A stretch of 64,000 nucleotides of DNA from Cardiobacterium hominis. GTDB lineage: Bacteria; Pseudomonadota; Gammaproteobacteria; Cardiobacteriales; Cardiobacteriaceae. The notes beneath the pieces are model-generated. The model ran no database searches, was not told the DNA's origin, and was given only the letters and a program-made list of their open reading frames with translations. The DNA is taken from positions 1,109,501 to 1,173,500 of the forward strand of contig NZ_LR134365.1 in NCBI RefSeq assembly GCF_900637305.1, read 5' to 3'. Both the position numbers and the translations under genes were made by a program. Positions 9,002-18,265 of the stretch are shown here, in pieces. How positions within the stretch are numbered: the first letter of the stretch is position 1; each line of letters begins with the position of its first letter.

Positions 9002-9232
9002 ATGACCTACGAACAACAACTGCAACAACTCGAAACCCTTATCAAACAACTGGAAAACGGCGACCTCAGCCTCGACCAGACACTTGCCGCCTACGAACAG
9101 GGCGTTGCCCTCATCCGCGCCTGCCAGCAACAGCTAGAGCAGGCCGAACAGCGCATCCAGCTCCTCGCCCACGACGCCAACGGCGAAGAAACCCTCGTGC
9201 CCTTTGCCGACCCAGGCGACGGCCAGCCATGA
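9002..9232 (+). CDS. xseB: Exodeoxyribonuclease VII small subunit
   Basis: 76 residues, the usual XseB size. The signature is clear: MTYEQQLQQLETLIKQLENG, then LSLDQTLAAYEQGVALIRAC and a terminal Gln/Glu-rich helix. Several copies bind the large subunit XseA to degrade single-stranded DNA. ATG at 9002 is chosen because the family begins at this point; upstream in-frame sequence lies in the family B repeat. The stop overlaps the next start (ATGA). Confidence 0.93.
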   Translation: MTYEQQLQQLETLIKQLENGDLSLDQTLAAYEQGVALIRACQQQLEQAEQRIQLLAHDANGEETLVPFADPGDGQP

Positions 9233-10032
9233 TTCTCGAAGACGGCAAACCGCTGCGCCGTCCGCTGCCGTGGCGCATCAGCGACTACCTCTGGGGCATC
9301 TTCCCTGCGCTCGCCTCGCTCTTTGCCGCCGTTGCCTTGTGGCAGTACGGCCACGCGCACCTCGGCGCGATGCTCATCCCCGCCCCCGACGTGGTCTTTG
9401 CCCGTGCTGTGAATATCCTGGCTAATGCCAGCGAGCGACAAAACGTAATCCTCACCTTGTACCGCGCCAGCATCGGCATCAGCCTCGCGCTGACGATAGG
9501 CATTAGCGCCGGACTCATCGCCGGCAGCAGTCGCACCCTCTCGCTACTTACCCGCCCCATCATTACCGTCCTCCTCGGCACGCCGCCGATCATCTGGGTG
9601 GTACTCGCCATCTTCTGGTACAACATGGGCAGCACCAGCGTCATCTTCACCGTCACCATCACCACCCTGCCGCTGGTCTTTGCCGCCGCACAAATGAGCG
9701 TCATGACCCTGCCGACGCCACTTTCCGAAATGCTCTCCAGCTACCGTGTACCGCTCGCCCGCCGCCTCAAAGCCTTCTACCTGCCGCACATCCTGCGCCA
9801 ACTCCTGCCCGCGCTCATCGTTGCCGTCGGCACGGGGTTGAAAATCACCGTCATGGCCGAACTGCTCGGTAGCAACGACGGCATCGGCAGCGCCATCGGC
9901 AGCGCGCGCGCCATGCTCGACACCGTGGACGTGATGGCCTACGTCGTCCTCATCGTCACCATCATCATGAGCATCGAATACGGCCTGCTCGAACCGCTGC
10001 GCCGCCTGTTTGACGTCACCCGCAGACAATGA
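9229..10032 (+). CDS. ABC transporter permease, nitrate/sulfonate/taurine (SsuC/TauC) type
   Basis: 267 residues with about six membrane segments and the inner-membrane permease signature (MAELLGSNDGIGSAIGSARAM, the EAA-like loop). It starts at the ATG overlapping the xseB stop. With the next gene it forms the membrane and ATPase parts of an importer of the SsuBC/TauBC/ThiXY class. No periplasmic binding protein is adjacent, so the substrate cannot be named; one must be supplied from elsewhere. Confidence 0.85.
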   Translation: MILEDGKPLRRPLPWRISDYLWGIFPALASLFAAVALWQYGHAHLGAMLIPAPDVVFARAVNILANASERQNVILTLYRASIGISLALTIGISAGLIAGSSRTLSLLTRPIITVLLGTPPIIWVVLAIFWYNMGSTSVIFTVTITTLPLVFAAAQMSVMTLPTPLSEMLSSYRVPLARRLKAFYLPHILRQLLPALIVAVGTGLKITVMAELLGSNDGIGSAIGSARAMLDTVDVMAYVVLIVTIIMSIEYGLLEPLRRLFDVTRRQ

Positions 10033-10742
10033 CACGACCCATGCTCCATATCGAAAACCTGCGCATCGACCTCGGCGGCCAAACCATCCTCGAAAACATC
10101 AACCTCGACCTCGCCGCCGGACACAGCCTCGCCCTCTCCGGTGCCTCCGGCAGCGGCAAAACCACGCTCCTGCGCGCCATCGCCGGACTCGCCGAACCGC
10201 AGGAAGGGCGCATCGTCTGCCAGGCCAAACGCCTCGCCTACCTCTACCAAGAACCGCGCCTCCTGCCGTGGCTGCGCGCCGACGAAAACATCCGCCTGGT
10301 CGCGCCCGATGCCAGCGACGAACGCATCCGCCAACTGCTCGCCGACCTCTGGCTGGACAGCAAAGACGCGCGCAAATACCCGCACGAACTCTCCGGCGGC
10401 ATGCAACAACGCATCGCCCTCGCCCGCGCGCTCATCACCGAACCCGACCTGCTCCTGATGGACGAACCCTTCTCCGCGCTGGACGCCCGCCTGCGCGACG
10501 AACTGCAACAGCGCATCATCCGCACCATTGAAAGCGGCACCAGCGTCGTCCTCGTCACCCACGACGCGCAAGAAGCGGTACGCCTCGCGCAACACATCTA
10601 CTGCCTCGGCGGCAAACCGGCAGGCATCTTCGCCGAAATCCCCCTGCCGGAAGCCTTCAGCGCCCGTGACCACGCCTGGTGTGCGGCAAAAAGCGCGCAT
10701 CCCGCGCTGCGCGGCATCGAAGAAGCGGCGCTTTCGGACTGA
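10029..10742 (+). CDS. ABC transporter ATP-binding protein (SsuB/TauB type)
   Basis: 237 residues. Walker A GASGSGKTT is near residues 38-46, Q-loop (YQEPRLLPW), signature LSGGMQQR, Walker B LLLMDEP and switch His (VTHDAQEA). The EPRLLPW Q-loop segment is typical of nitrate/sulfonate-type importers. It overlaps the permease by 4 bp and is coupled (TGATG) to the DpnI-like gene that follows. Confidence 0.9.
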   Translation: MTRPMLHIENLRIDLGGQTILENINLDLAAGHSLALSGASGSGKTTLLRAIAGLAEPQEGRIVCQAKRLAYLYQEPRLLPWLRADENIRLVAPDASDERIRQLLADLWLDSKDARKYPHELSGGMQQRIALARALITEPDLLLMDEPFSALDARLRDELQQRIIRTIESGTSVVLVTHDAQEAVRLAQHIYCLGGKPAGIFAEIPLPEAFSARDHAWCAAKSAHPALRGIEEAALSD

Positions 10743-11503
10743 TGAACCTGTATTTCGACCCCGCCCAGGCTGCCGGTTACAAAAGCCGCGCGCAAATCGT
10801 GCGTGTTCTCTCCGAGCACTGGCTGAAAGCGAACGTCCCCTGCATCAATTGCGGCAGTACGTTACAAAAAACGGAAAATAACAGCCGCGTCAAAGACTTT
10901 ATCTGCCCGGATTGCCAGGAAAACTACGAATTAAAAAGTAAAGAAAGCTTGTCCATTGGCAAAGGAATGCCCGATGGTGCCTATAACACCATGCTGGCGC
11001 GCGTTCAGGCAGAAGATAACCCCAATTTCTTCTTACTCGCCTATCAGCGCAGCGATTACCGCGTGCAACAACTGGTCCTCGTCCCCAAGCATTTCGTTAC
11101 CGTGAGCATGATTGCTCCGCGTCGCAATGCACTGAAAGGACGAGATAATTACTTAATGTGCGATCTGGATATCCGCGAGTTGCCAGAAAGCGGCAAAATT
11201 CCCCTCGTCACCGCGGGCAAAGCGATTGATCCCGCCCACATACAAAAACAATGGCAGACGCATCTCTTTCTGCGGCAACAAAAAGCGGAAAAGAAAGGCT
11301 GGCTGCTCGCAATCCTGCATTGCCTGGATCAATTGCCTGCGCAATTTACCTTGGCGCAGCTCTATGCCTTTAGCGACAAACTGCAAAAACAATTCCCCGA
11401 CAATCACCATATTCAGGCGAAAATCCGCCAGCAATTACAAATCCTGCGCGACCAAAACCTCATCGAATTTAGCGCGCGCGGGCAATACCGAAAAATGGCC
11501 TGA
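10742..11503 (+). CDS. dpnI: DpnI-type methyl-directed (type IIM) restriction endonuclease
   Basis: 253 residues, matching the 254 of Streptococcus DpnI, with collinear similarity from end to end. The N-terminal PD-(D/E)xK domain has YKSRAQIVRVLSEHW, a zinc site (CINCG...CPDC), the catalytic region ending in ELKSK and the segment DGAYNTMLARVQAEDNPNFF. The C-terminal winged helix has IRQQLQILRDQNLIEF and GQYRKM. DpnI cuts GATC only when adenine is methylated, so no partner methylase is needed and none is present. The start is the ATG overlapping the ATPase stop. GATC sites are present in the window (for example 5840s), so the host should lack Dam methylation. Confidence 0.95.
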   Translation: MNLYFDPAQAAGYKSRAQIVRVLSEHWLKANVPCINCGSTLQKTENNSRVKDFICPDCQENYELKSKESLSIGKGMPDGAYNTMLARVQAEDNPNFFLLAYQRSDYRVQQLVLVPKHFVTVSMIAPRRNALKGRDNYLMCDLDIRELPESGKIPLVTAGKAIDPAHIQKQWQTHLFLRQQKAEKKGWLLAILHCLDQLPAQFTLAQLYAFSDKLQKQFPDNHHIQAKIRQQLQILRDQNLIEFSARGQYRKMA

Positions 11504-11534
11504 ATACCCATTCGCTAAAAACTGAAACACAACC

Positions 11535-12671
11535 ATGACCCCCGCCGACATCCTCACCCCCCGTAACACCGAACATCCCTTCCGCCTCTTTTTCCCGCTC
11601 GCCTGTCTCGGTGCGTGGGTGGCGCTCCTGCCGTGGCTGGCGCTTCTGCTCGCGCCGCAGTACGCCGGGCATTTCCCGCTGCACTGGCACGCCTTTGCCT
11701 TTCTCAACCTCTGTGCAGGCGCGGGTTTTGTCGGCTTTCTCATGACCGCGCTGCCCGCGTGGACGGATGATCCCGCGCCGCGCAGCATCCACAGTTATCT
11801 GCTGCTTGCGCTGTGGGCGACGATGCTCTTTGCCATGCCCTGGCCGCGTCTGGCGCTCTTTGCCTGTGACGCCTTCTGGCTCTACCTCAGCGCCTACACC
11901 GCCTGGCGCGTCATCCACAACCGCCGCCGCAATCTGGTGAGCTTCGTCATCACCATGAGTATCCTGAGCGCGCTCAGCCTGTGCTACAGCCAGAACGCCA
12001 GCGGCGCGACGCTGCACCAGATGGTCGATACCATGCTGATTGCCGTCGCGCTGGTGAATTTCCGCGTCGGCCGCGTGCTGGGCAACGAAGCGCTGAAAGA
12101 CGGCGGCCATGATGCGCTGCGCTTCATCCCCAACCCCTACGCGAAAAATATCAGCGCGCTCATTCTCGGCCTGTATATCGCGGTCGGCGCGCTGGGGGCT
12201 GCGGACAATATTCAGGGCTGGCTGGCGCTCGCGGTCGCCGCCGCTTTCGCCGCCCGCCTGCAAGACTGGCACAGCCTGCTGCTCCTGCGTGCGCATTATG
12301 TGCGCGCCAACTACAGCGTCAGCCTAGTGCTGGCGCTGGGCTACGCCGCGACCGGCATCGGCCAGCTCTTTGCTCCGGCGCTCTACAGTCCGGCGCGGCA
12401 TTTGCTCGCCATTGCGGCGATGCTGGCGATGGTGCTGACCATCATGAGTATCGCCGGTATCCGCCACAGCGGCCTGAAACTGCATTTTTACCGCGATACC
12501 CGCCTGGCGCTCGCGCTCCTGCTCTGCGCTGGTCTTTCGCGCAGCCTCGGCGCGCTGTATGCGCCCAGCCTCACCACTATTTATGCCATCCCTGCTGCCT
12601 GCATTGCGGGCGCTTTCACCCTCTACGCCCTGCGTTATATCGGCATTTTCCGCCGCACCGAGCCGCATTGA
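11535..12671 (+). CDS. nnrS: NnrS family protein
   Basis: 378-residue membrane protein with about twelve hydrophobic segments. It begins with the family pattern HPFRLFFPLACLGAW, then FPLHWHAFAFLNLCAGAGFVGFLMTALPAW, which holds the conserved histidines. NnrS proteins protect against nitric-oxide-derived stress and bind haem/copper in some species. It is 31 bp after the DpnI-like gene, so it may be the end of the same transcript. A family A repeat follows the stop. Confidence 0.88.
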   Translation: MTPADILTPRNTEHPFRLFFPLACLGAWVALLPWLALLLAPQYAGHFPLHWHAFAFLNLCAGAGFVGFLMTALPAWTDDPAPRSIHSYLLLALWATMLFAMPWPRLALFACDAFWLYLSAYTAWRVIHNRRRNLVSFVITMSILSALSLCYSQNASGATLHQMVDTMLIAVALVNFRVGRVLGNEALKDGGHDALRFIPNPYAKNISALILGLYIAVGALGAADNIQGWLALAVAAAFAARLQDWHSLLLLRAHYVRANYSVSLVLALGYAATGIGQLFAPALYSPARHLLAIAAMLAMVLTIMSIAGIRHSGLKLHFYRDTRLALALLLCAGLSRSLGALYAPSLTTIYAIPAACIAGAFTLYALRYIGIFRRTEPH

Positions 12672-12678
12672 GCGGTGT

Positions 12679-12885
12679 TAGGGGCTGTTGACAATTAGAA
12701 GAACGGCCCCTCTCTCGCTACGCGAGCAATGCTTGTCCCTCTGGGAGAGGGGGGGAGGGCAGCAATAGATTGAAAAACCGGGATTTTGATTCATCAACAA
12801 CATCGCCCACCCCCTCCCCGACCCTCCCCCGCTGCGGGCTTCGCCCTGCGGGGGAGGGGGATGTCTCGATTGTCAACAGCCCCTA
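12679..12885 (+). repeat. Family A palindromic element, copy A2
   Basis: Ends TAGGGGCTGTTGACAATT and ATCGATTGTCAACAGCCCCTA-like (right end ...TTGTCAACAGCCCCTA) form the terminal inverted repeat flanked by TA. Internal hairpins are CCCCTCTCTCGCTACGCGAG and a CCCTCCCCCGC/GGGGGAGGG stem. Its last three bases (CTA on plus) are the stop codon of the minus-strand glycosyltransferase. Confidence 0.8.
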
Positions 12886-13992
12886 GCGTTTCCAGAAGCG
12901 CAGGCGCTTGATGCGGCGGATGAAGGAAAGCAGTTCGGCGCGCTCTTGTTGTGCCTGATGGTTTGCCTGTTCCATCTGCGCGGTCCATGCGAGTAACCGT
13001 TCTTGCGCGTCTCTGGCCGCTGCGCGCGCCTGGGCTGTGGCTTCGCGTTCCTGGCTGAGTTCGTGGGTGAGGTGACGCAGTTGTTCTTGCAGGGCGTCTT
13101 GTTTGCGCAGGTTTTCGTGTAGCAGATGGCGCATTTCGCCCCGCGTGTCTTCAAGATGGGTGTGCAGTCTGGCGACGTGTTCGTGGATGTTGCGCATGTG
13201 CAGCCCGCTCTGTAACGCCAATCCCAACAGCTGCGGCGCCTGTTGCAGGCTCTCGCGCATGGCGGTATCGCGCAGGCGGCGGTCGTAGAGCCAGTGGTCG
13301 TTGGCCAGATCGTGCATGGAGTTGCCCCAGTCTCCGCCGACGCCGCGGCGGTGGTGCCAGTAGGCGAGGGCCTCACCTTCGATGAGGCCGAAGGGTTTTT
13401 GCAGGGTCAGGCGCAGGTGCAAGTCCCAGTCTTCAACGACGGGCAGTTGGGCGTTGTACCCGCCGACGGCACGGATGTCCGCGCGGCGGTAAAGGCAGCC
13501 GATGGGTACGGCTTTGTTGACGACCAGCAATTCAAGCAGCGACAGGTCGTGGATTTCCGGCGAGATGGGCTCACGACCGCATTCGCGCCAGCCGCCGTGT
13601 CCGTCGGCTTCTTCATGCAAGATTTCGGTGCGCACCGCGACGGCAGCCGCTTCGGGATGCGCCTCCAGCCAGGCGGTGGTGCGTGCGAGGAAGGCGGGAT
13701 GCCAGGTGTCATCGTCGTCGTGCAGGGCGAAGTATTCGCCATCGCTCGCGTCCAGACCTTTTTGCGCGCTGCCGCTACGGCCGAGGTTTTGCGACAGGTG
13801 CAGTACGGCGATTTTCTCTTGCAAGGCGGGTGGTTGAGCGGCAAGGAGGGCGTCCACTCCGGCGGCGTCGCCGCCATCGTTGATCACGAGCGCCTGCCAG
13901 TCGGTGAAGGTTTGCGCGGCAATGTCGGCGAGCGCGCGGGCGAGAAACGGCAGACGGTCTTTACTGCGGATGATGATGGCGACTTTTGCCAT
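12883..13992 (-). CDS. Family 2 glycosyltransferase with C-terminal coiled coil
   Basis: 369 residues. The N-terminal GT-A fold begins VAIIIRSKDRLPFLARALADI, with nucleotide-sugar-binding acidic motif HDDDDTWHPAF near residue 90 and the acceptor-side VVEDWDLHLRL motif, typical of GT2 enzymes. Residues ~260-365 are Gln/Glu/Arg-rich and helical, predicted coiled coil. The sugar and acceptor are unknown; surface polysaccharide synthesis is a reasonable guess. The TAG stop is formed by the end of the adjacent family A repeat. Confidence 0.85.
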   Translation of the reverse strand: MAKVAIIIRSKDRLPFLARALADIAAQTFTDWQALVINDGGDAAGVDALLAAQPPALQEKIAVLHLSQNLGRSGSAQKGLDASDGEYFALHDDDDTWHPAFLARTTAWLEAHPEAAAVAVRTEILHEEADGHGGWRECGREPISPEIHDLSLLELLVVNKAVPIGCLYRRADIRAVGGYNAQLPVVEDWDLHLRLTLQKPFGLIEGEALAYWHHRRGVGGDWGNSMHDLANDHWLYDRRLRDTAMRESLQQAPQLLGLALQSGLHMRNIHEHVARLHTHLEDTRGEMRHLLHENLRKQDALQEQLRHLTHELSQEREATAQARAAARDAQERLLAWTAQMEQANHQAQQERAELLSFIRRIKRLRFWKR

Positions 13993-14093
13993 GTAACTTC
14001 TTTATTGGTCGTTGAAAAACGCCATCATAGCGGAATTTGCGGCGGAAACGCGGCGCTTCTTTGCTACCATAGCCGCCCTGTCTGGAGGAGCCT

Positions 14094-14741
14094 GTGTTAC
14101 GTCGATTGTTTTACTGGGGATTGTTGCTGTTGTCGCTGGCGCTGCTTGTGCCGGCGGGTTGCTATTTCTGGATTTCCTGGAGCAGCCGCGCGTATTTGTA
14201 TGACAGCGTGCAAGAGATTCCGGCGCGGCAGGTCGCGCTGGTACTTGGCACGGCGAAATACACCACCGACGGCCGCGTCAATCTCTACTATCGCGCCCGC
14301 ATTGACGCGGCTGCGGCACTCTATCGCGGCGGCAAGGCGCAGTTTTTCATCGTCAGCGGCGACAACCGCAGCCTTTCCTATAACGAACCGGCGCAAATGC
14401 GCGCCGATTTGATTGCCGCCGGGATTCCCGCCGACCACATTCAGCCGGACTACGCCGGACTGCGCACGCTGGATAGCGTCCTGCGCGCCGACAAAGTATT
14501 CCGTTTGCAGGATTACATCATTGTCAGCCAGGCTTTTCATAATGCGCGCGCGGTATTCCTCGCCCGCCACCACGGGCAGGCGGTGGTGGCGCTCAATGCC
14601 GCTGATCCCATGTTGTTCAAATACCGCCTGAAAACGCAGGTGCGCGAGGTTGGCGCACGGCTGCGCGCGGTGTGGGACGTGTTGTCGGGCAAAGAAGCGC
14701 GGCATTACGGTGAGCCGATACCGTTTCCGCCGGAATCTTGA
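14094..14741 (+). CDS. sanA: SanA/YdcF-like DUF218 membrane protein
   Basis: 215 residues from a GTG start preceded by GGAGGAG. One N-terminal membrane helix (LFYWGLLLLSLALLVPAGCYF) is followed by a DUF218 domain: VALVLGTAKYT, FFIVSGDN, the conserved NEPAQMRADLIAAGIP and YIIVSQAFHNARAVFLAR. SanA influences envelope barrier function and vancomycin sensitivity in E. coli; its biochemical activity is not settled. It diverges from the glycosyltransferase. Confidence 0.85.
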   Translation: MLRRLFYWGLLLLSLALLVPAGCYFWISWSSRAYLYDSVQEIPARQVALVLGTAKYTTDGRVNLYYRARIDAAAALYRGGKAQFFIVSGDNRSLSYNEPAQMRADLIAAGIPADHIQPDYAGLRTLDSVLRADKVFRLQDYIIVSQAFHNARAVFLARHHGQAVVALNAADPMLFKYRLKTQVREVGARLRAVWDVLSGKEARHYGEPIPFPPES

Positions 14742-14795
14742 ATCCCCCCGCTGCGCCCCCAATTCGTCAAACATCTCCACACTACAGGAACCATC

Positions 14796-15335
14796 ATGTT
14801 TGACGCTCACTCTACCACCATCCTCTCCGTGCGCCGCGGGCGGCACGTCGCCATCGCCGGTGACGGCCAAGTCTCGCTCGGCAACACCATCATGAAAGGC
14901 AACGCGCGCAAAATCCGCCGCTTGTACAAGAACCGCATCCTCGCCGGCTTTGCCGGCGGCACCGCTGACGCCTTCACCCTGTTCGAGCGCTTCGAAGGCA
15001 AGCTGGAAGAGCAGGACGGACAACTGCTGCGCGCGGCCGTCGAACTCGCCAAAGACTGGCGCACCGACCGCATGCTGCGCCGCCTGGAAGCGATGCTGAT
15101 TGTCGCCGACGAGACCAGTACGCTGATACTCTCCGGCAACGGCGACGTCGTCGAGCCGGAAGACAGCATCGCCGCCATCGGCTCCGGCGGCATGTATGCA
15201 CTATCTGCTGCGCGCGCCCTCTATCACAACACCGAAATGGACGCGCTTACCATCGCCCGCAAAAGCCTGGAAATCGCCAGCGACATCTGCGTCTATACCA
15301 ACCACAACATCATTACCGACGAACTGAAGGGCTAA
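14796..15335 (+). CDS. hslV: ATP-dependent protease peptidase subunit HslV (ClpQ)
   Basis: 179-residue proteasome-like peptidase. A six-residue propeptide (MFDAHS) precedes TTILSVRRG, giving the catalytic N-terminal Thr7. Other family marks are [17 protein letters not shown] and [17 protein letters not shown]. It forms a double hexamer capped by HslU and degrades misfolded or regulatory proteins in the cytoplasm. hslU follows after 159 bp that hold part of a repeat. Confidence 0.96.
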   Translation: MFDAHSTTILSVRRGRHVAIAGDGQVSLGNTIMKGNARKIRRLYKNRILAGFAGGTADAFTLFERFEGKLEEQDGQLLRAAVELAKDWRTDRMLRRLEAMLIVADETSTLILSGNGDVVEPEDSIAAIGSGGMYALSAARALYHNTEMDALTIARKSLEIASDICVYTNHNIITDELKG

Positions 15336-15351
15336 ATCCCCCGCCCAAATC

Positions 15352-15432
15352 TGGCGAGACCGGCGGCAGCCCCTCTCTCTGTGGGAGAGGGGTTGGGGTG
15401 AGGGCAGCAAACGTGAAAATCAAAAATTCGTA
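15352..15432 (+). repeat. Partial family A hairpin between hslV and hslU
   Basis: CAGCCCCTCTCTCTGTGGGAGAGGGGTTG with the following GAGGGCAGCAAA and TTGCCCTCC match the left-hand internal hairpin of family A, but the terminal repeats are missing. It lies between two genes of one operon, so it may shape the transcript between them. Confidence 0.6.
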
Positions 15433-15494
15433 AACCATATTGCCCTCCTTCTTCCCAACACTTCCCTCGCTACCCACTACAAAAGGACACTCAC

Positions 15495-16865
15495 ATGGAA
15501 AACAAAACCGAATACCGCGACCTCAACATGACCCCACGCGAAATCGTGGAAGAACTCGACCGTCACATCATCGGCCAGAAAGCGGCGAAACGTGCCGTTG
15601 CCAACGCCCTGCGCAGCCGCTGGCGTCGTCGGCAAATCGCTGAGCCGATGCGCAGCGAAATCACGCCGAAAAACATCCTGATGATTGGCCCGACCGGCGT
15701 CGGCAAAACCGAAATCGCCCGCCGCCTGGCAAAACTCGCCGAAGCGCCATTCGTCAAAGTCGAGGCGACCAAATTCACCGAAGTCGGCTACGTTGGCCGC
15801 GACGTGGACAGCATCATCCGCGACCTGGTCGAAACCAGCCTCAAACTCGAACGCGAACGCGCGCGCAAACAAGTACAAACCAAAGCGCGCGAAGCGGCGC
15901 TGGAGCGCGTATTGGACGCCCTCGTGCCACTCGCCAAAGGTGCAACAAGCTGGCATGACGGAGCGAACGTTCCGGAAGACAACCCAGCGCGCAAAACCTA
16001 CCGCGAACGCATCCTGCGCGAAGAACTGAACGACAAAATCATCGAAATCGAAGTGCGCGACACCCCGACCTCGGCACACGTGGAAATCATGGCGCCGCCG
16101 GGCATGGAAGACATGAGCAGCCAGCTCTCCGAACTCTTCCAGAACCTCGGCAAACAGCGCACCAGCAAGCAGAAAATCAAAATCGCCGACGCGCTGGTGC
16201 AGCTTGCCGAAGAAGAAGCGGACAAACTCGTCTCCGAAGCCGACATCAAACAGCAGGCGATAGCGAATGCCGAACAGAACGGCATCGTCTTCATTGACGA
16301 AATCGACAAAGTGGCGAAACGCAGCGACGTCGGCGGCGCGGACGTCTCGCGCGAAGGCGTGCAGCGCGACCTCTTGCCGCTGGTAGAAGGCTCCACCGTC
16401 TCCACCAAATACGGCATGATCAAAACCGACCACATTCTGTTCATTGCCTCCGGCGCGTTTCATCTCGCCAAACCGTCCGACCTCATCCCCGAGCTGCAAG
16501 GGCGGATGCCGGTGCGCGTTGAGCTGGACGCGCTCAACGTGGACGACTTCCGCCGCATCCTCACCGAGCCCGACCACAGCCTGATCAAACAATACACCGC
16601 GCTGCTCGCCACCGAATCGCTGCACCTCGAATTCACCGACGACGGCATCGAAAAAATCGCGGAAATCGCCTACCACGTCAACAAAACTACAGAAAACATC
16701 GGCGCGCGCCGCCTGCACACCCTGATGGAGCGCCTCACCGAAAGCCTGTCGTTTGAAGCGGCTGACCGCCCGGATGGCGACCACATCCGCATTGACGCCG
16801 CCTACGTAGAAAACGCCCTCGGCGAACTGTCGCAAAACGAAGACTTGAGCCGCTTCGTGCTTTGA
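15495..16865 (+). CDS. hslU: ATP-dependent protease ATPase subunit HslU (ClpY)
   Basis: 456-residue AAA+ unfoldase. Walker A is GPTGVGKT (residues 65-72), the pore motif GYVGRD follows, then the I domain (about 110-240, ending in [15 protein letters not shown]alker B) and sensor 2 region ([12 protein letters not shown]). The C-terminal SRFVL inserts between HslV subunits to activate it. It has a strong upstream AAAGGACA ribosome site. Confidence 0.97.
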   Translation: MENKTEYRDLNMTPREIVEELDRHIIGQKAAKRAVANALRSRWRRRQIAEPMRSEITPKNILMIGPTGVGKTEIARRLAKLAEAPFVKVEATKFTEVGYVGRDVDSIIRDLVETSLKLERERARKQVQTKAREAALERVLDALVPLAKGATSWHDGANVPEDNPARKTYRERILREELNDKIIEIEVRDTPTSAHVEIMAPPGMEDMSSQLSELFQNLGKQRTSKQKIKIADALVQLAEEEADKLVSEADIKQQAIANAEQNGIVFIDEIDKVAKRSDVGGADVSREGVQRDLLPLVEGSTVSTKYGMIKTDHILFIASGAFHLAKPSDLIPELQGRMPVRVELDALNVDDFRRILTEPDHSLIKQYTALLATESLHLEFTDDGIEKIAEIAYHVNKTTENIGARRLHTLMERLTESLSFEAADRPDGDHIRIDAAYVENALGELSQNEDLSRFVL

Positions 16866-16880
16866 CATTCACCCACAAAA

Positions 16881-16904
16881 ATCCCGCCACACGGCGGGAT
16901 TTTT
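16881..16904 (+). terminator. Rho-independent terminator of hslVU
   Basis: ATCCCGCC-ACAC-GGCGGGAT followed by TTTT. Confidence 0.85.
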
Positions 16905-16985
16905 ATAGCGATACACCGAAAGCCTCCGATAATTGGGTTACACGCTTCGCACTCACCCAACTATGATCTGTATCGGCTCGGACAC
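16904..16985 (+). repeat. Truncated family B end plus small palindrome
   Basis: TATAGCGATACACCGAAAGCC matches the family B left end, but the rest is replaced by another short palindrome, TTGGGTTACACGC / GCACTCACCCAA. Confidence 0.45.
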
Positions 16986-17091
16986 GGTGCAGCACTACAA
17001 ACCGCATTCCGAAGGTATCCGGCTCACCCTTGCAGCGCCGGATTTTGTCGTGGAAGACGTCGCCGCCTTGCAGCGTTTGCTGTTGGCTTGA
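16963..17091 (+). pseudogene. Possible C-terminal remnant of a lost gene
   Basis: A 42-codon frame (MICIGSDTVQHYKPHSEGIR... ending RLLLA) has protein-like composition. The pattern HSEGIRLTLA followed by VEDVAALQRLL resembles the last strand and helix of a fold type I PLP-dependent aminotransferase domain. It has no ribosome site and abuts a repeat, so it looks like the tail of a deleted gene. The family assignment is weak. Confidence 0.35.
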
Positions 17092-17137
17092 CCCCCATTA
17101 AAATACCCGCCCCTTCTTATCCACATCAGGAAAAATC

Positions 17138-18223
17138 ATGACCCGTAACTCCCTCGCCCTGCTCCTCGCGCTCGCTATGGGCAGCGCTTATGCCGCAGCC
17201 GACTATTTCACCGACAGCGTCCCTGCCAAGGCAGATGGCGTACCGCTGGCTTATGTCGGCAAGGACTCTACCGCCGCGACCGCCTTGACGCTTACCGCCA
17301 AGCCCGACGGCGGCGACGCCATCGGCTATCTCCCCAAAGACAGCCGCGTTCATGTTCTCCTGGCCGACGACCACGGCAACCACCTCGTGCGCACCGACTA
17401 CGGCATCACCGGCTGGGCGCAAAAAGGCGAGAATCTTGAGGCGGGCAACGAAGTCTTCCCGCCGCTGGAAACCGTCAAAGAGCGCTTTAACGACTTCGAC
17501 CTCGCCACCATTCACTACAACCCGCAGCTCGGCAAGAAGCAGGACAGCAACTACTATTTCGACGAGAACAACAAACCCGTCGCGGGCAAAGCCCCGGCGG
17601 ATGCGGGCGACGACGTTTTCGACCGCCACCTGCTGCTGGAAACCGCGCTCAAGCCGGGCGGCGCACCCTACAACCTTGCCTATGTTGACGTCGCCGTGAA
17701 CGATCTCAGTTACATCGCCCTCAGCGCGAAAGGCGACGGCCTGCCGGCCTATGAGGACGAGCAAGCCCTGCCCGCCGACATCACCATTCCCGGCAACGGC
17801 TACATCTACAGCGAAAGCGGCAATGCCAGCGCCTACTACTTCCCGGTGCGCGAGAAATGGATTATCAAGGGCAAAGAGATGCAGGCCGCCGCCCAGCCTT
17901 TCTACTACCTGGGGCTTGCCAGCACTTACCACGGTCAGTGGCATGAAGAGGACGACAAGCCCGCCGAAAACCGGGCTGTTCCCGCGCAACTGCTGGACCG
18001 CATGGGGGACAGCAAAGTCGTGGCAGAAATCGCGCCGGGGAGCAAAATCACCTTGCTGCTCGCCAAACAAGACCTCTGCGGCTACGACAATGCCCCTGCC
18101 GACTGCAACGATGCCGCCTGGCTGCTCATCCAAACTGCCGATGGCAAAACTGGCTGGCTTAAGGTGGATTACCGCCAGAATGACGTCCCGAACCTTGATA
18201 AGATCCACGGCTTCGCGGGCTGA
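17138..18223 (+). CDS. Exported protein with SH3-like region, unknown function
   Basis: 361 residues with a clear signal peptide (MTRNSLALLLALAMGSAYAA). Residues ~45-105 read like a bacterial SH3 (ALTLTAKPDGGDAIGYLPKDSRVHVLL then YGITGWAQKGEN), and a second similar segment closes the protein (DGKTGWLKVDYRQND). The middle (about 120-290) holds paired Tyr/Asp-rich strands. SH3-like folds often bind cell wall or partner proteins. No enzyme motif is seen. It stands alone between terminators. Confidence 0.65.
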   Translation: MTRNSLALLLALAMGSAYAAADYFTDSVPAKADGVPLAYVGKDSTAATALTLTAKPDGGDAIGYLPKDSRVHVLLADDHGNHLVRTDYGITGWAQKGENLEAGNEVFPPLETVKERFNDFDLATIHYNPQLGKKQDSNYYFDENNKPVAGKAPADAGDDVFDRHLLLETALKPGGAPYNLAYVDVAVNDLSYIALSAKGDGLPAYEDEQALPADITIPGNGYIYSESGNASAYYFPVREKWIIKGKEMQAAAQPFYYLGLASTYHGQWHEEDDKPAENRAVPAQLLDRMGDSKVVAEIAPGSKITLLLAKQDLCGYDNAPADCNDAAWLLIQTADGKTGWLKVDYRQNDVPNLDKIHGFAG

Positions 18224-18265
18224 TTCTTCAACAGGAGCGGTTCTGCTGAAGCGAGTGAGACCCAC

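Noticed and set aside
15477..16868. 463-codon open frame on the minus strand
   Set aside because: Complement of hslU; Phe/Asp/Val-rich shadow composition.
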